A stretch of 64,000 bases of DNA. It comes from Rhodoblastus sp. 17X3 (GTDB lineage Bacteria > Pseudomonadota > Alphaproteobacteria > Rhizobiales > Beijerinckiaceae). The notes beneath the pieces were generated by a model. It had not been told where the DNA came from. It saw nothing but the letters and a program-made list of their open reading frames with translations, and ran no database searches. This document shows positions 45,161-55,735 of this stretch, in pieces. Within the stretch, counting starts at the first letter, position 1. Each line of letters begins with the position of its first letter. The stretch lies in NCBI RefSeq assembly GCF_030056575.1, contig NZ_JASHHX010000020.1, positions 1 through 64,000 on the forward strand, read 5' to 3'. The position numbers were made by a program, and so were the translations under genes.

Positions 45161-45652
45161 TCAGCTCTTCAGCTTGGCGTTGCACTGGCTGTAATAGCCG
45201 CCGCCCTTCTGGATCCATTTCAGGCCGCCGTTGCCGCCGGTCGCCTTGTTGGCCTTATATTGATCGAGGCAGGTGTGCATGATCGCCTTGCCGGGCGTTT
45301 CGCTCTTGTAGGTCGGGCTGACAGCCGTCGGGAAGACGGCGGGGCCGGAATCGGCCGGAGCGGCGGGCTTGGCCGCGGCTGCGGGCTTGGCCGGCGCGGC
45401 CGGCGCCGGTTTGGCCGGAGCGGCGGTCGTGGCCGCGGGCGCGGCGGGGGCCGCGGCGGCGGGCTCAGCCTTCAGTTCGGCGCGACATTTCGAGGAAAAC
45501 TGCAGATAGGTCAGGCCGCCGGTCGTGTTGGCGGCCTTGGCCGCCTGCCACTTGTCGGCGCATTGCTTCATCACCGATTCTTCGGCTTGGGCGGCCCCTA
45601 GACCAAAAAGCGCCACGGCGCCGGCGAGCATGAGGGCGGAACGAATGGACAT
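45161..45652 (-). CDS. Small secreted protein with two cysteine repeats
   Basis: A 163-residue protein with a signal peptide (MSIRSALMLAGAVALFGLGA, cleavage near AQA-E). The mature part has two similar modules, each of the form C-x3-W/Y-x-A-x(2)-A-...-GGL-(10)-C: QCADKWQAAKAANTTGGLTY near 28-57 and TCLDQYKANKATGGNGGLKW near 125-155. They are joined by an Ala/Pro/Lys linker (about 60-105). Similar Cys-module proteins are common in Rhizobiales exports, but no function is known to me. GGGGAG lies about seven bases upstream of the ATG. Confidence 0.75.
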   Translation of the reverse strand: MSIRSALMLAGAVALFGLGAAQAEESVMKQCADKWQAAKAANTTGGLTYLQFSSKCRAELKAEPAAAAPAAPAATTAAPAKPAPAAPAKPAAAAKPAAPADSGPAVFPTAVSPTYKSETPGKAIMHTCLDQYKANKATGGNGGLKWIQKGGGYYSQCNAKLKS

Positions 45653-45835
45653 GGACGGCTCCCCAGAGAACCGGCCCCGCAAAACACGGCGCCGGATTAA
45701 GGCCAAGCTTTCGAATTTTTTCGTCCCCGTCAATGCTGCGCCATGACAAAACGCCGTGAAGTCGCGCGGATCAAAAACCTGCGAAAGCGTAAGGTTGATA
45801 GCGAAGCGGGGCTGAACGGGCGCTGAACGGCGCTT

Positions 45836-45864
45836 CAAAAGAAAACCGGGGCTCGAGGCCCCGG
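45836..45864 (-). terminator. Terminator after the cytoplasmic cyclophilin gene
   Basis: Reading the minus strand, CCGGGGC and GCCCCGG pair around a 5-base loop and are followed by TTTTCTTTT. It lies about 30 bp past the cyclophilin stop at 45894, a standard intrinsic terminator. Confidence 0.85.
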
Positions 45865-45893
45865 CGAAGTCGTTTGCTCAGCTGGTCTTGTGC

Positions 45894-46349
45894 TCAGCTG
45901 ATTTTGGCGGAGACGATCTTGTCGGGATCGCGCACCGGCTCGCCGCGCTTGATCTTGTCGACATTTTCCATGCCCGAGATCACTTCGCCCCAGACCGTAT
46001 ATTGCTTGTCGAGGAAGCGCGCGTCGTCGAAGCAGATGAAGAACTGCGAATTGGCCGAATCGGGATTGGCCGCGCGGGCCATCGAGGCCGTGCCGCGCAC
46101 GTGCGGCGCGCTGTTGAACTCGGCCTTGAGGTTCGGATATTTCGAGCCGCCGGTGCCTGTGCCGTGGGGGCAGCCCGTCTGGGCCATGAAGCCTTCGATC
46201 ACGCGGTGAAAGACGACGCCGTCATAGAAGCCTTCGCCGACCAGCTTCTTGATATGGGCGACGTGACCGGGCGCGAGATCGGGGCGCATGCGGATCACCA
46301 CCTCGCCCTTGGTGGTTTCCAGCGTCAGTAGATTGCCTTCGTCAGACAT
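45894..46349 (-). CDS. ppiB: Cyclophilin-type peptidyl-prolyl isomerase, cytoplasmic
   Basis: A 151-residue cyclophilin that interconverts cis and trans prolyl bonds during folding. Motifs FHRVIEGFMAQTGCPHGTG (with active-site Arg and Phe/Met) and SANSQFFICFDDARFLD-type residues (NSQFFICF) are present, as is YTVWGEVISGMENVDKIKRGEP. There is no signal peptide. It lies about 30 bp downstream of an exported paralogue, which shares most motifs, so the two likely form one operon and came from a duplication. Confidence 0.94.
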   Translation of the reverse strand: MSDEGNLLTLETTKGEVVIRMRPDLAPGHVAHIKKLVGEGFYDGVVFHRVIEGFMAQTGCPHGTGTGGSKYPNLKAEFNSAPHVRGTASMARAANPDSANSQFFICFDDARFLDKQYTVWGEVISGMENVDKIKRGEPVRDPDKIVSAKIS

Positions 46350-46379
46350 GGGATTTTCCTGCCTCTGTGGAGAATTGCG

Positions 46380-46946
46380 TTATTTCGCGTCGGCGCCGAG
46401 TTTCATGCTGATGATCTTGTCCGGATTCACCGGCGGCTCGCCCCGTTTGATCTTGTCGACATGGTCCATGCCGGAAATCACCTCGCCCCAGACGGTATAT
46501 TGACCATCGAGGAAGGGCGAAGGCGCGAAACAGATGAAGAATTGCGAATTGGCGGAATTGGGCGACGACGAACGCGCCATGCCCAAAGTGCCGCGCCCGA
46601 AGGGCGCCTTGGAGAATTCGGCGGGAATGTTCGGAAGGTCCGAGCCGCCCATGCCGGTGCCCGTCGGGTCGCCCGTCTGGGCCATGAAGCCCTCGATCAC
46701 GCGATGGAAGACGATGCCGTCATAGAAACCGCGCTTCACCAGCGTCTTGATCTGCTCGACATGTTTCGGCGCGAGATCGGGACGCATGCGGATGACCACG
46801 GGGCCGTCCTTGAGCTGCATGGTAAGCAGGTTCGACGGGTCTTCGGCCCCAAACGCGGCCCCGCTCGCGGCGATGGCGCTGGCGGCGCCAAGCGAGAAGG
46901 CGCCAAATTGGCGACGGTTGAGACGCCGCGCGGAAAGATCGGTCAT
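46380..46946 (-). CDS. Cyclophilin-type peptidyl-prolyl isomerase, exported (Tat-like signal)
   Basis: A 188-residue paralogue of the neighbouring cyclophilin with an N-terminal extension carrying a twin-arginine-like motif (NRRQFGAFSLGAAS) followed by a hydrophobic segment and an AFGA-E cleavage region. The isomerase core has FHRVIEGFMAQTGDPTGTGM and NSQFFICFAPSPFLDGQYT. It is therefore expected in the periplasm, possibly exported by Tat, while its neighbour works in the cytoplasm. The 30-bp gap suggests cotranscription with ppiB. coaD lies just upstream (10 bp), so the order is coaD-ppiA-ppiB. Confidence 0.9.
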   Translation of the reverse strand: MTDLSARRLNRRQFGAFSLGAASAIAASGAAFGAEDPSNLLTMQLKDGPVVIRMRPDLAPKHVEQIKTLVKRGFYDGIVFHRVIEGFMAQTGDPTGTGMGGSDLPNIPAEFSKAPFGRGTLGMARSSSPNSANSQFFICFAPSPFLDGQYTVWGEVISGMDHVDKIKRGEPPVNPDKIISMKLGADAK

Positions 46947-46956
46947 GCTTCCTCCA

Positions 46957-47460
46957 TTAGTTCTTCGCCGCCGCCTTCAGCCGTAGGGCCTCCACGACGA
47001 GGGGCGGCGCGAAAGCCGATACGTCGCCGCCCATCTGGGCGATCTGACGCACCAGAGTGGCCGTTATATGCCGCACATTGAGCCCGGCGGGAAGAAAAAC
47101 CGTCTGCACCTCCGGGGCCATGACCCCGTTCATGCCGGCCATGGACATTTCGTAATCGAGATCGGACCCGTCGCGCAGGCCGCGCACGATCACGCCGGCG
47201 CCAGCCTCTCGCGCCGCCTCAACGGCAAGCCCTGAAAAGGTGACGACCGACAATTCGCAGTTGCGCGCCGCCGCATCGGCCTTGCAGACCTGCTCGATCA
47301 TTTCCGCCCGCTCCTGGACCGAAAAGAGCGGAGCCTTGCCGGGATGGACCCCAATAGCCACAACCAGCCGATCGCACAGCCCGGACGCGGCGCGGATCAC
47401 ATCGACATGGCCATTGGTGACGGGATCGAAGGAGCCCGTATAGAGCGCGACGCGTTGCAT
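46957..47460 (-). CDS. coaD: Phosphopantetheine adenylyltransferase
   Basis: A 167-residue cytoplasmic enzyme joining ATP and 4'-phosphopantetheine to form dephospho-CoA, the penultimate CoA step. The nucleotidyltransferase motif is [18 protein letters not shown] (T/HxGH type) and [18 protein letters not shown] is also typical. The ISSTLVR-like segment appears as [17 protein letters not shown]. Length matches the family. It is the first gene of a compact minus-strand unit with two cyclophilins. Confidence 0.95.
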   Translation of the reverse strand: MQRVALYTGSFDPVTNGHVDVIRAASGLCDRLVVAIGVHPGKAPLFSVQERAEMIEQVCKADAAARNCELSVVTFSGLAVEAAREAGAGVIVRGLRDGSDLDYEMSMAGMNGVMAPEVQTVFLPAGLNVRHITATLVRQIAQMGGDVSAFAPPLVVEALRLKAAAKN

Positions 47461-47735
47461 GATGCATTGCTACAGAAAGCCGGGGATTCGCGCAACTTTC
47501 GCCGGGCCGGCGGCAGCCCCGTCGCGCCGTTCGACTTGGCGCCGAAAGCGGTTTTGGCGCGAGCGTTCGTTTGCGAACGGAAAGACGACGGGCGATCGAA
47601 CAGAATATGCGCGCAAACCAATATTTCGTCGTCGCCCCCAATGGGTGGCGGGCTCCGCGGGAGACCGAGACCCGCGCAACCACAATCAGGCTTCGCTTCC
47701 CATATGCCGCAGCTTGACCCTTCGTGGCCGCATGT
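47461..47735. other. 275-bp intergenic region, coaD to receptor
   Basis: This divergent spacer must hold the coaD promoter and the left part of the receptor promoter. The region has fragments of frames but no coding sequence I can support. It ends in a palindrome at 47736-47750. No RNA gene recognised. Confidence 0.35.
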
Positions 47736-47750
47736 TGTTATATTATAACA
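47736..47750. promoter_or_regulatory. Zur-like palindromic operator upstream of the TonB-dependent receptor
   Basis: TGTTATATTATAACA is a perfect 15-base palindrome (7+1+7). It matches the core TGTTATA-W-TATAACA that I recall for Zur-type zinc-uptake operators. It lies 37 bp before the chosen receptor start, so bound protein would block transcription. The zinc link is inference from the motif. Confidence 0.65.
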
Positions 47751-47787
47751 TAACATGCAATCTTGGACTCGAGCGTGGGAAATGACG

Positions 47788-49953
47788 ATGCGGCCGTATC
47801 ATGTGTTCATATTGGGCTGCGTGGCGGCGCTGCCGGCCGGCGGCCGCGCCCGGGCCGAAATGGCGACAGCCCTTCCCGACATTGACGTCACCGCCTCGCG
47901 GCCCGAGCAGACTCCGGCAGCGGAGTTGCGCCCTCTCGCCGAGAAGACGCAAGCGCTCGATCAGGCGCGCGCCAATATCCCGCCCCCTTTGGGCGTGAGC
48001 GCCTACAGCATCGGCGCCGCCGCGATCGCCCAATCGCCGCAAGGCGACAACGCGCCGCTCAACCAGGTTCTGCTTCAGGCGCCGGGCGTATCGCAGGATT
48101 CGGCGGCGAGCGGCCTGTTTCACGTCCGAAATGAACACGCCAATGCGCAATATCGCGTCAACGGCGTCATGTTGCCCGAAGGCGTGTCGGGATTCGGCGT
48201 CCTCCTCGACACCCGGTTCGTTGGCGGCGTCTCGCTCCTGACCGGCGCGCTGCCGGCGCAATTTGGGCTCCATACGTCAGGAATCGTCGATGTCGTCAGC
48301 AAGAACGGCGTCTTCGACGGCGGCGGCTCGATCGGCGTCTATGGCGGCAGCCATGGAACGATCACGCCCAGTTTCGAATATGGCGGGACGTCGGGGCAGA
48401 CGCAGTATTTTGTCACAGGCAATTTCTTGCAGAGCAATCTCGGCATCGAAAACACGACGCCGGCCCTCAACGCCATTCATGACCGGAATCAGTTGAGCAA
48501 GTTCTTCGGCTATGTCTCGACCATTCTCGACGATGGCTCGCGGCTGAGTTTCATGACGGGCAGCGCCATAGGAACCTATCAGATCCCGGCGACGCCCGGG
48601 CAGACGCCATTTCCCGGCGTCGCCGCGCTGATGCCGTTTTCCGCCTATTATCCATCCTCGGCCGTAGCGGAAAACCAATATGAGGCCAGCCTCTACAATG
48701 TTCTGGCCTGGCAGAAATCCATCGGCGCGCTTGATTTCCAGGTCGCCTATTTCTCGCGCTACAGCGCCGTTCATTTCATGCCGGATACTTATGGCGATCT
48801 GCTGTACAACGGCGTCGCCTCCGATGTCCTGCGCGACAGCTTCCTGAATGGCGTCAATGCCGACGCCGCATATCGCTATAACGAAGCGCATACGATCCGC
48901 GGCGGCTTTTACGGCAGCGGCGAGGAGACCTATTCCCGCAACGCGTCCTTCGTCTTCGCTACCGGCGCCGACAGCAATCCCTATGGGTCGCCTTTCCCCG
49001 CGCCAGTCGACCAAAGCGCGAAATTCGGCTGGCTGCTTGGAGCCTATATCCAGGACGAGTGGAGAATCAGCCGGCAACTGACGCTCAATGCTGGCATCCG
49101 CTTCGACCAGATGGTTCAATATGTCGACGGCAATCAGTTCAGCCCGCGCATCAGCCTGACCTATGCGCCGCTCGACGGGACGAACATCCATGCCGGTTTC
49201 GCGCGCTATTTCACGCCGCCATCGCAGGCCCTCAGCGCGGCGGTCAATCTCGGCCTGTTCTCCAACACCACCGCGGCGCCGGCCGTCACCCAGTCCGGTT
49301 CGGTCCTGCCCGAGCGCGGGAGTTATGTCGATGTGGGAATAGACCAGAAGGTTCTTCCGGGCCTTACGCTCGGTATCGACGGCTATCTCAAATGGGCAAA
49401 GGACCTCCTCGACGATGGCCAGTTCGGCCAGGCTTTGGTCCTCACCGCCTTCAATTACGCGAAGGGCTACAATCAGGGGCTCGAATTCAAATTCAATTAC
49501 GAGCAAGGCGACTTCCGCGCCTATGGCAATCTCGCGCTGGCGAAACAAATGGCGACCAATGTCGTTTCAAACCAATATCTCTTCGATCCCGACGAACTCG
49601 CCTTCATTTCGACCCACAATGTCTACACCGATCATTCGCAGACGCTCACTGCGTCGGCAGGCGCGTCCTATCTCTGGAATGGCCTGCGATTCAGCGCCGA
49701 CATGATCTACGGCGGCGGTATGCGCGCGGGCTTCGCCAACACCGCAACCGTAGCGCCATATGTGCAGGTCAACGCCGGCGTCATGGATGAGCTGAAATTC
49801 GCGCCAGACATGAAGCCGCTGACGCTGCGCTTCGATGTCGTCAATCTTTTCGACACGATTTATCAGATACGCGACGGCAGCGGCATCGGCGTCTTTGCGC
49901 CCCAATACGGGCCGCGGCGCGGCTTTTTCATCGGCATTTCACAGAAGATCTGA
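47788..49953 (+). CDS. TonB-dependent outer-membrane receptor
   Basis: A receptor of about 721 residues. The signal peptide is MRPYHVFILGCVAALPAGGR. A TonB-box-like LPDIDVTASR follows, then a plug domain (residues about 65-210: LNQVLLQAPGVSQDS, YRVNGVMLPEGVSGFGVLLD, QFGLHTSGIVDVVSKNG), and a 22-stranded barrel ending in RRGFFIGISQKI. Upstream starts at 47755 and 47782 are also open. 47788 is preferred because the first lies inside the operator. A perfect Zur-like palindrome suggests zinc-regulated uptake (ZnuD-like), but there are no His-rich loops and the substrate is unproven. Confidence 0.85.
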   Translation: MRPYHVFILGCVAALPAGGRARAEMATALPDIDVTASRPEQTPAAELRPLAEKTQALDQARANIPPPLGVSAYSIGAAAIAQSPQGDNAPLNQVLLQAPGVSQDSAASGLFHVRNEHANAQYRVNGVMLPEGVSGFGVLLDTRFVGGVSLLTGALPAQFGLHTSGIVDVVSKNGVFDGGGSIGVYGGSHGTITPSFEYGGTSGQTQYFVTGNFLQSNLGIENTTPALNAIHDRNQLSKFFGYVSTILDDGSRLSFMTGSAIGTYQIPATPGQTPFPGVAALMPFSAYYPSSAVAENQYEASLYNVLAWQKSIGALDFQVAYFSRYSAVHFMPDTYGDLLYNGVASDVLRDSFLNGVNADAAYRYNEAHTIRGGFYGSGEETYSRNASFVFATGADSNPYGSPFPAPVDQSAKFGWLLGAYIQDEWRISRQLTLNAGIRFDQMVQYVDGNQFSPRISLTYAPLDGTNIHAGFARYFTPPSQALSAAVNLGLFSNTTAAPAVTQSGSVLPERGSYVDVGIDQKVLPGLTLGIDGYLKWAKDLLDDGQFGQALVLTAFNYAKGYNQGLEFKFNYEQGDFRAYGNLALAKQMATNVVSNQYLFDPDELAFISTHNVYTDHSQTLTASAGASYLWNGLRFSADMIYGGGMRAGFANTATVAPYVQVNAGVMDELKFAPDMKPLTLRFDVVNLFDTIYQIRDGSGIGVFAPQYGPRRGFFIGISQKI

Positions 49954-50050
49954 GCCGCGACGGACATCATGAAACCCGTGACGCGAGCGTCAGGAGACAT
50001 CGCAGCGTCGTCGCGCGAAGCCCGCCACAGGCCCCTTGCGGAGGCGTCCC

Positions 50051-51541
<1,491 letters not shown>

Positions 51542-51621
51542 TCAGTAACCTCCAAAACCTTCCTTGGTCCCGCTGCGCAAAACCGGATTCGAGCGTCCGC
51601 AAGCGGAAAGGCCGAACCGGC

Positions 51622-52779
51622 TCAACTGTCGCGGCTGGAATATACGGGCATCAAAATCCGGAAGAGCGTTTTTCGCGGAAGGGATTCGCATTCTATGACG
51701 CCGCCATGGTCGCCGATGATCTTCGCCACCAATGCAAGTCCGAGGCCAGAACCTGAAGCTTTGGTGGTGACGAAGGGATCGAACAGATGGGGCATCAGGT
51801 CTTCAGGCACGCCGGGACCATTGTCGCGCACGCAGAATTCGAGCGGCAGGCTGACCGGAGACGCCCGGCCCGGCGCGCGGATGCGCACGCCCGGGCGATA
51901 GGCGGTCGTCAGCTCGATCTCGCCTTCCAGGGCGTCGTCGCCGATGGCCTCGGCGGCGTTTTTGACGAGATTCAGAAAAACCTGGACCAGTTGGTCGCGA
52001 TTGGCGAGCACCGGCGGCAGAGACGGGTCGTAATTCTCGGTGAAGCGGATGCGCCGGGCAAAGCCCGCCTGGGCGATGCGGCGAACGTGCTCCAGCACTT
52101 CATGAATATTCACCGCGCCGCGCTCGACCGGACGCCCGTCGGAAAAGGCCTCCATGCGATCGACCAGCGCCACGATGCGGTCGGTTTCGTCGCAAATCAG
52201 GCGGCAAAGCGCGCGATCCTCATCGCCGACCGCCGTATCGAGCAATTGCGCCGCGCCGCGAATGCCGGAGAGCGGGTTCTTGATCTCATGGGCCAGCATG
52301 GCGCCCATGGCCGAGAGCGAGCGCGCCGCGCTGCGATGGGTCAGCTGGCGGTCCATCTTGTCCGCGATGGTGCGCTCCTGCAGCATGATGACGACGCCGT
52401 CGTCGAGATTGGGCAAGGGCGCAATATAGATGTCCACGTAACGCTCGGCGCCGATCTTCGGCGTGCCGAGATCGACCCGATATTCATTGATCGGCGCGCG
52501 GCGCTGGCGGACCATTTCGACCGACGGGATCAAGGGCGAACCGAACGGCAGCAGATCCTGAAACCTGGTGCGGCGCAGGGCGTTGCGGGACATGTCGAAA
52601 AACAGCTCCGCCGCCGGATTGACGTCGCGGATCGAGCCGTCGCCCGCCACCGACAGCAGCGGATGCGGCAGCGCGTTGATCAATTGCGACGACGGGCAGT
52701 CGGCGAGATCCGAACCTGCCAATTCATCAGTCAATAAATCGAGCCCGCTGCCTTTTTTATGAGCATGTTTCGTTTTCAT
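51622..52779 (-). CDS. ntrB: Nitrogen regulation sensor kinase NtrB
   Basis: A 385-residue soluble sensor kinase/phosphatase. An N-terminal PAS domain ([40 protein letters not shown]) is followed by the H-box [20 protein letters not shown] (His is the phosphorylation site), then an ATP-binding domain with N-box [19 protein letters not shown] and [13 protein letters not shown]. With PII it responds to nitrogen status. The start is ATG 52779 ([12 protein letters not shown]). It overlaps the dusB stop by 4 bp, so the two are coupled. Confidence 0.95.
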   Translation of the reverse strand: MKTKHAHKKGSGLDLLTDELAGSDLADCPSSQLINALPHPLLSVAGDGSIRDVNPAAELFFDMSRNALRRTRFQDLLPFGSPLIPSVEMVRQRRAPINEYRVDLGTPKIGAERYVDIYIAPLPNLDDGVVIMLQERTIADKMDRQLTHRSAARSLSAMGAMLAHEIKNPLSGIRGAAQLLDTAVGDEDRALCRLICDETDRIVALVDRMEAFSDGRPVERGAVNIHEVLEHVRRIAQAGFARRIRFTENYDPSLPPVLANRDQLVQVFLNLVKNAAEAIGDDALEGEIELTTAYRPGVRIRAPGRASPVSLPLEFCVRDNGPGVPEDLMPHLFDPFVTTKASGSGLGLALVAKIIGDHGGVIECESLPRKTLFRILMPVYSSRDS

Positions 52780-53843
52780 GCCGCCTCCGCTTCGGACTTG
52801 CACTGATAGAGACGGGCGAGAAGGTCGAAGACCTCGCCCGTATCCTCGCTTTCAACGAGGCGCCGGCGCGACGTCAGATCCAGCCCGCCGCCGTCCCGCG
52901 CCGCGACATCGGCATAGGCCGCCAGATGTTTGCGGGCGTGACGCAGGCCCTGGGCCGGGCCGAGCAGATCGAGCAGACTAGCCAGATGTTCCTGCGCGGC
53001 CTCGCGGCGCGCCTGCCACGACGGGCCGGGCCGCTCGCAGCCGCTGCGCAGAAAATAGGCAATGTCGCCAACAAGCCAGGGCTGGCCGAGCGCGGCGCGA
53101 CCGATCATGGCCGCTTTCGCGCCGGATTGCGCCAGCATGGCGCGGGCGTCCCACGGCGAGCGGCAATCGCCATTGGCCACCACAGGAATGTTCACGGCCT
53201 CGCAAACCGGACGGATCGCCGTCCAATCCGCCTCGCCGCGATAGAATTGCTGGCGGGTGCGGCCGTGGACGACCACCATCGCGGCCCCCTCGGCCTCGGC
53301 GCGGCGCGCAAGCTCCGGCGCATTGCGCGACTCGTCGTCCCAGCCGAGCCGCATCTTGACGCTGACGGGAACCTTGACCGCCCCCGTCACCGCCGCGATC
53401 AGCCGCGCGGCGTGGTCGAGATCGCGCATCAGCGCCGAGCCCGCAGCTCCGCCGACCACCCGTTTCGCGGGGCAGCCCATATTGATGTCGATAAGATCCG
53501 CCCCGGCGCCTTCGACCAGCCGCGCGGCCTCCGCCATGCTGTCCGGCTCGCAGCCGGCGATCTGAACCGCATGGGGCGAGACGCCATCGCCGAGCGCGCG
53601 CGGCGCGCTCTCGCGCCCGCCCTTGCCGCCGGCGCTCCGGGCGAAATCGTCGCTCGCCACCATTTCGGAAAAGGCCAGCCCCGCGCCGAAGCGCCGCGCG
53701 ATGCGACGCATGGCGAGATCTGTCACGCCGGCCATAGGCGCGAGAAAAGCCGGCGCTTCGACCACGAGAGCGCCGATCCGAACAGGTTCGGAAGCTGCGC
53801 CTGCATGACGCGCGCTGCCCACCTGTTGAGCAAAGTTGTCCAT
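52776..53843 (-). CDS. dusB: tRNA-dihydrouridine synthase DusB (NifR3)
   Basis: A 355-residue flavoenzyme that reduces uridine to dihydrouridine in tRNA. Key segments are [20 protein letters not shown], the catalytic Cys in [40 protein letters not shown], and [16 protein letters not shown] (FMN binding). It is the first gene of a dusB-ntrB-ntrC operon, an arrangement typical of alphaproteobacteria and known in older literature as nifR3. The start is ATG 53843, 107 bp from the divergent ispDF gene. Confidence 0.95.
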   Translation of the reverse strand: MDNFAQQVGSARHAGAASEPVRIGALVVEAPAFLAPMAGVTDLAMRRIARRFGAGLAFSEMVASDDFARSAGGKGGRESAPRALGDGVSPHAVQIAGCEPDSMAEAARLVEGAGADLIDINMGCPAKRVVGGAAGSALMRDLDHAARLIAAVTGAVKVPVSVKMRLGWDDESRNAPELARRAEAEGAAMVVVHGRTRQQFYRGEADWTAIRPVCEAVNIPVVANGDCRSPWDARAMLAQSGAKAAMIGRAALGQPWLVGDIAYFLRSGCERPGPSWQARREAAQEHLASLLDLLGPAQGLRHARKHLAAYADVAARDGGGLDLTSRRRLVESEDTGEVFDLLARLYQCKSEAEAA

Positions 53844-53950
53844 GCCTGCATTTTAGACAGATTTTTTGCCTTCGCAATGCAAAAGCGATGGCAAATTGAC
53901 CTTTGCACGGATTCGGGCGACATGTCGCACCGAAGAAAAGGCGAGAGAAA

Positions 53951-55168
53951 ATGGCCGGGAACAGCGGGACTTTCGACGCGGGCGAGGCGATCTTCCTGGT
54001 CGTCGCGGCGGGACGCGGCGCGCGCGCGGGCGCGGGCGGACCAAAGCAATATCGCGAGCTGGCCGGACGTCAGGTTTTGACCCGCACGCTCGAAGCCTTG
54101 CTCAATGGCGCGCCAGAGGCCCGGGCCCTGGTGACGATTCATCCCGACGATCTCGATCTTTACCAGGGCGCCGTCGCGCCGCTGCCCGACAGTCTGCGGG
54201 AGCGGCTGCTTGAGCCGGTGTTCGGCGGCGCCACGCGGCAGGACAGCGTCTGCAACGGGCTGGAGGCGCTCGCCGCGCTTGGCGCCGCGGACGACGCGTC
54301 GGTGCTCATCCACGACGCCGCGCGGCCCTTCGTCGCGCCGGGTCTGATCGCGCGCGCGCTCGACGCCGCGCGCGAAAAGGGCGCGGCGGTTCCCGGCCTC
54401 CCCGTCATCGACACTATCAAGAAGGTCGCGGAGGACGAGCGCATCGTGGCGACGCCGGAGCGCGCGACGTTGCGCGCGGTTCAAACGCCGCAGGCCTTCC
54501 GCCTCGCGCTCATCCTCGCCGCCCATCGGGCCGTTCGCGCCGATGGCTGCCGCGAACTCACAGACGACGCCGCCGTCGCGGAATGGGCCGGCCACTGCGT
54601 CTTCGTCTTTCCCGGCGAAGCCGCCAATATCAAGCTCACGACAGCCGAGGACTTCTTGCGCGCGGAGACCAGAATGCTCAATGATCTTCCTGACGTCCGC
54701 ACGGGTCAGGGTTTCGATGTCCACGCCTTCGGCGAGGGCGACCATGTCTGGCTCGGCGGCGTGCAGGTGCCGCACGACCATGGGCTGGTCGGCCATTCGG
54801 ACGCCGACGTGCTGCTGCACGCCATCACCGACGCCGTGCTGGGCGCCATCGCCGATGGCGACATCGGCGCGCATTTCCCGCCGAGCGATCCACAATGGCG
54901 CGGCGCCGCGTCAGACCGCTTCCTGCGCCACGCCGTCGCGCGCGTCGCGGCGCGCGGCGGCCGCGTCGCCCATATCGACGCCACCCTGATCTGCGAACGC
55001 CCCAAGGTCGGCCCGCACCGCGACGCCATCCGCGCCCAGATCGCCGAAATCATGGACCTGCCGCTCGATCGCGTGGCGGTGAAGGCGACGACCTCGGAAC
55101 GCCTCGGCTTCACGGGACGTCAGGAAGGCATTGCCGCGCTCGCCATGGCGACGGTGCGGCTGCCGTAA
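53951..55168 (+). CDS. ispDF: Bifunctional IspDF (MEP isoprenoid pathway)
   Basis: A 405-residue fused enzyme. IspD (residues about 10-230) transfers CMP to 2-C-methylerythritol 4-phosphate; motif [20 protein letters not shown]. IspF (about 240-405) cyclises the product; motif [20 protein letters not shown] with metal-binding Asp/His and [18 protein letters not shown]. Together they carry out steps 3 and 5 of the non-mevalonate route. The fusion is common in alphaproteobacteria. ATG 53951 ([15 protein letters not shown]) was chosen over an upstream in-frame ATG at 53903. Confidence 0.95.
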   Translation: MAGNSGTFDAGEAIFLVVAAGRGARAGAGGPKQYRELAGRQVLTRTLEALLNGAPEARALVTIHPDDLDLYQGAVAPLPDSLRERLLEPVFGGATRQDSVCNGLEALAALGAADDASVLIHDAARPFVAPGLIARALDAAREKGAAVPGLPVIDTIKKVAEDERIVATPERATLRAVQTPQAFRLALILAAHRAVRADGCRELTDDAAVAEWAGHCVFVFPGEAANIKLTTAEDFLRAETRMLNDLPDVRTGQGFDVHAFGEGDHVWLGGVQVPHDHGLVGHSDADVLLHAITDAVLGAIADGDIGAHFPPSDPQWRGAASDRFLRHAVARVAARGGRVAHIDATLICERPKVGPHRDAIRAQIAEIMDLPLDRVAVKATTSERLGFTGRQEGIAALAMATVRLP

Positions 55169-55183
55169 GCGCCTGGAGGAAAG

Positions 55184-55717
55184 ATGCGCGATGAAATTCT
55201 CGTCCTGTCGCGGCGCGTGCTCGACGCCTGCATCGCGCGCAAGCTGAAGATCGCCGTCGCGGAATCCTGCACCGGCGGCCTGATCGCCGCCGCGCTGACG
55301 GAAATCGCCGGTTCGTCCGACGTGTTCGAACGCGGCTTCGTCACCTATAGCAACGAGGCCAAGCAGGACCTGCTCGACGTGCCGGCGGCGTTGATCGCGG
55401 CGCGCGGCGCGGTCTCGGCGGAGGTCGCCGAGGCCATGGCGCTTGGCGCGCTGGCCCATTCGCGCGCCCAGCTCGCGCTGTCGGTGACCGGGGTCGCCGG
55501 ACCGGGCGGCGGCTCGGCGGAAAAGCCGGTCGGGCTGGTGCATTTCGGCCTCGCCCAAAGCGAGCGCCCGACCGTGCTGCAGCGGAAACATTTCTCCGGC
55601 GGGCATTCCGCGAGCGCCCCCGGCAAGGAGCTTTCGCGCGCGGAAATCCGCCGCCAGGCGGTGCTGACCGGGCTGCAAATGCTGCTCGAAGCCGCCGCGC
55701 CGCAATTGCGGGCCTGA
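55184..55717 (+). CDS. pncC: Nicotinamide-nucleotide amidase (CinA C-terminal domain)
   Basis: A 177-residue protein consisting of the CinA C-terminal amidase domain only, without the competence-damage (MoCF-like) N-terminal domain. The motif KIAVAESCTGGLIAAALTEI contains the catalytic Ser, followed by VFERGFVTYSNEAKQDLLDV and TGVAGPGGGSAEKPVGLV. It deamidates nicotinamide mononucleotide to nicotinate mononucleotide in NAD recycling. It lies 15 bp after ispDF and 18 bp before matB, so the three are likely one operon. Confidence 0.93.
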   Translation: MRDEILVLSRRVLDACIARKLKIAVAESCTGGLIAAALTEIAGSSDVFERGFVTYSNEAKQDLLDVPAALIAARGAVSAEVAEAMALGALAHSRAQLALSVTGVAGPGGGSAEKPVGLVHFGLAQSERPTVLQRKHFSGGHSASAPGKELSRAEIRRQAVLTGLQMLLEAAAPQLRA

Positions 55718-55735
55718 GCCGAATTGGAGGCTGAC

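Noticed and set aside
45742-45825. Basic 27-residue frame (MTKRREVARIKNLRKRK...)
   Set aside because: Looks like a ribosomal-protein-like basic peptide at first, but matches no known small ribosomal protein and lacks a ribosome site.
47755-47787. Longer receptor start at ATG 47755
   Set aside because: The ATG lies four bases after the palindromic operator, leaving no ribosome-binding site; a start at 47788 is better placed.
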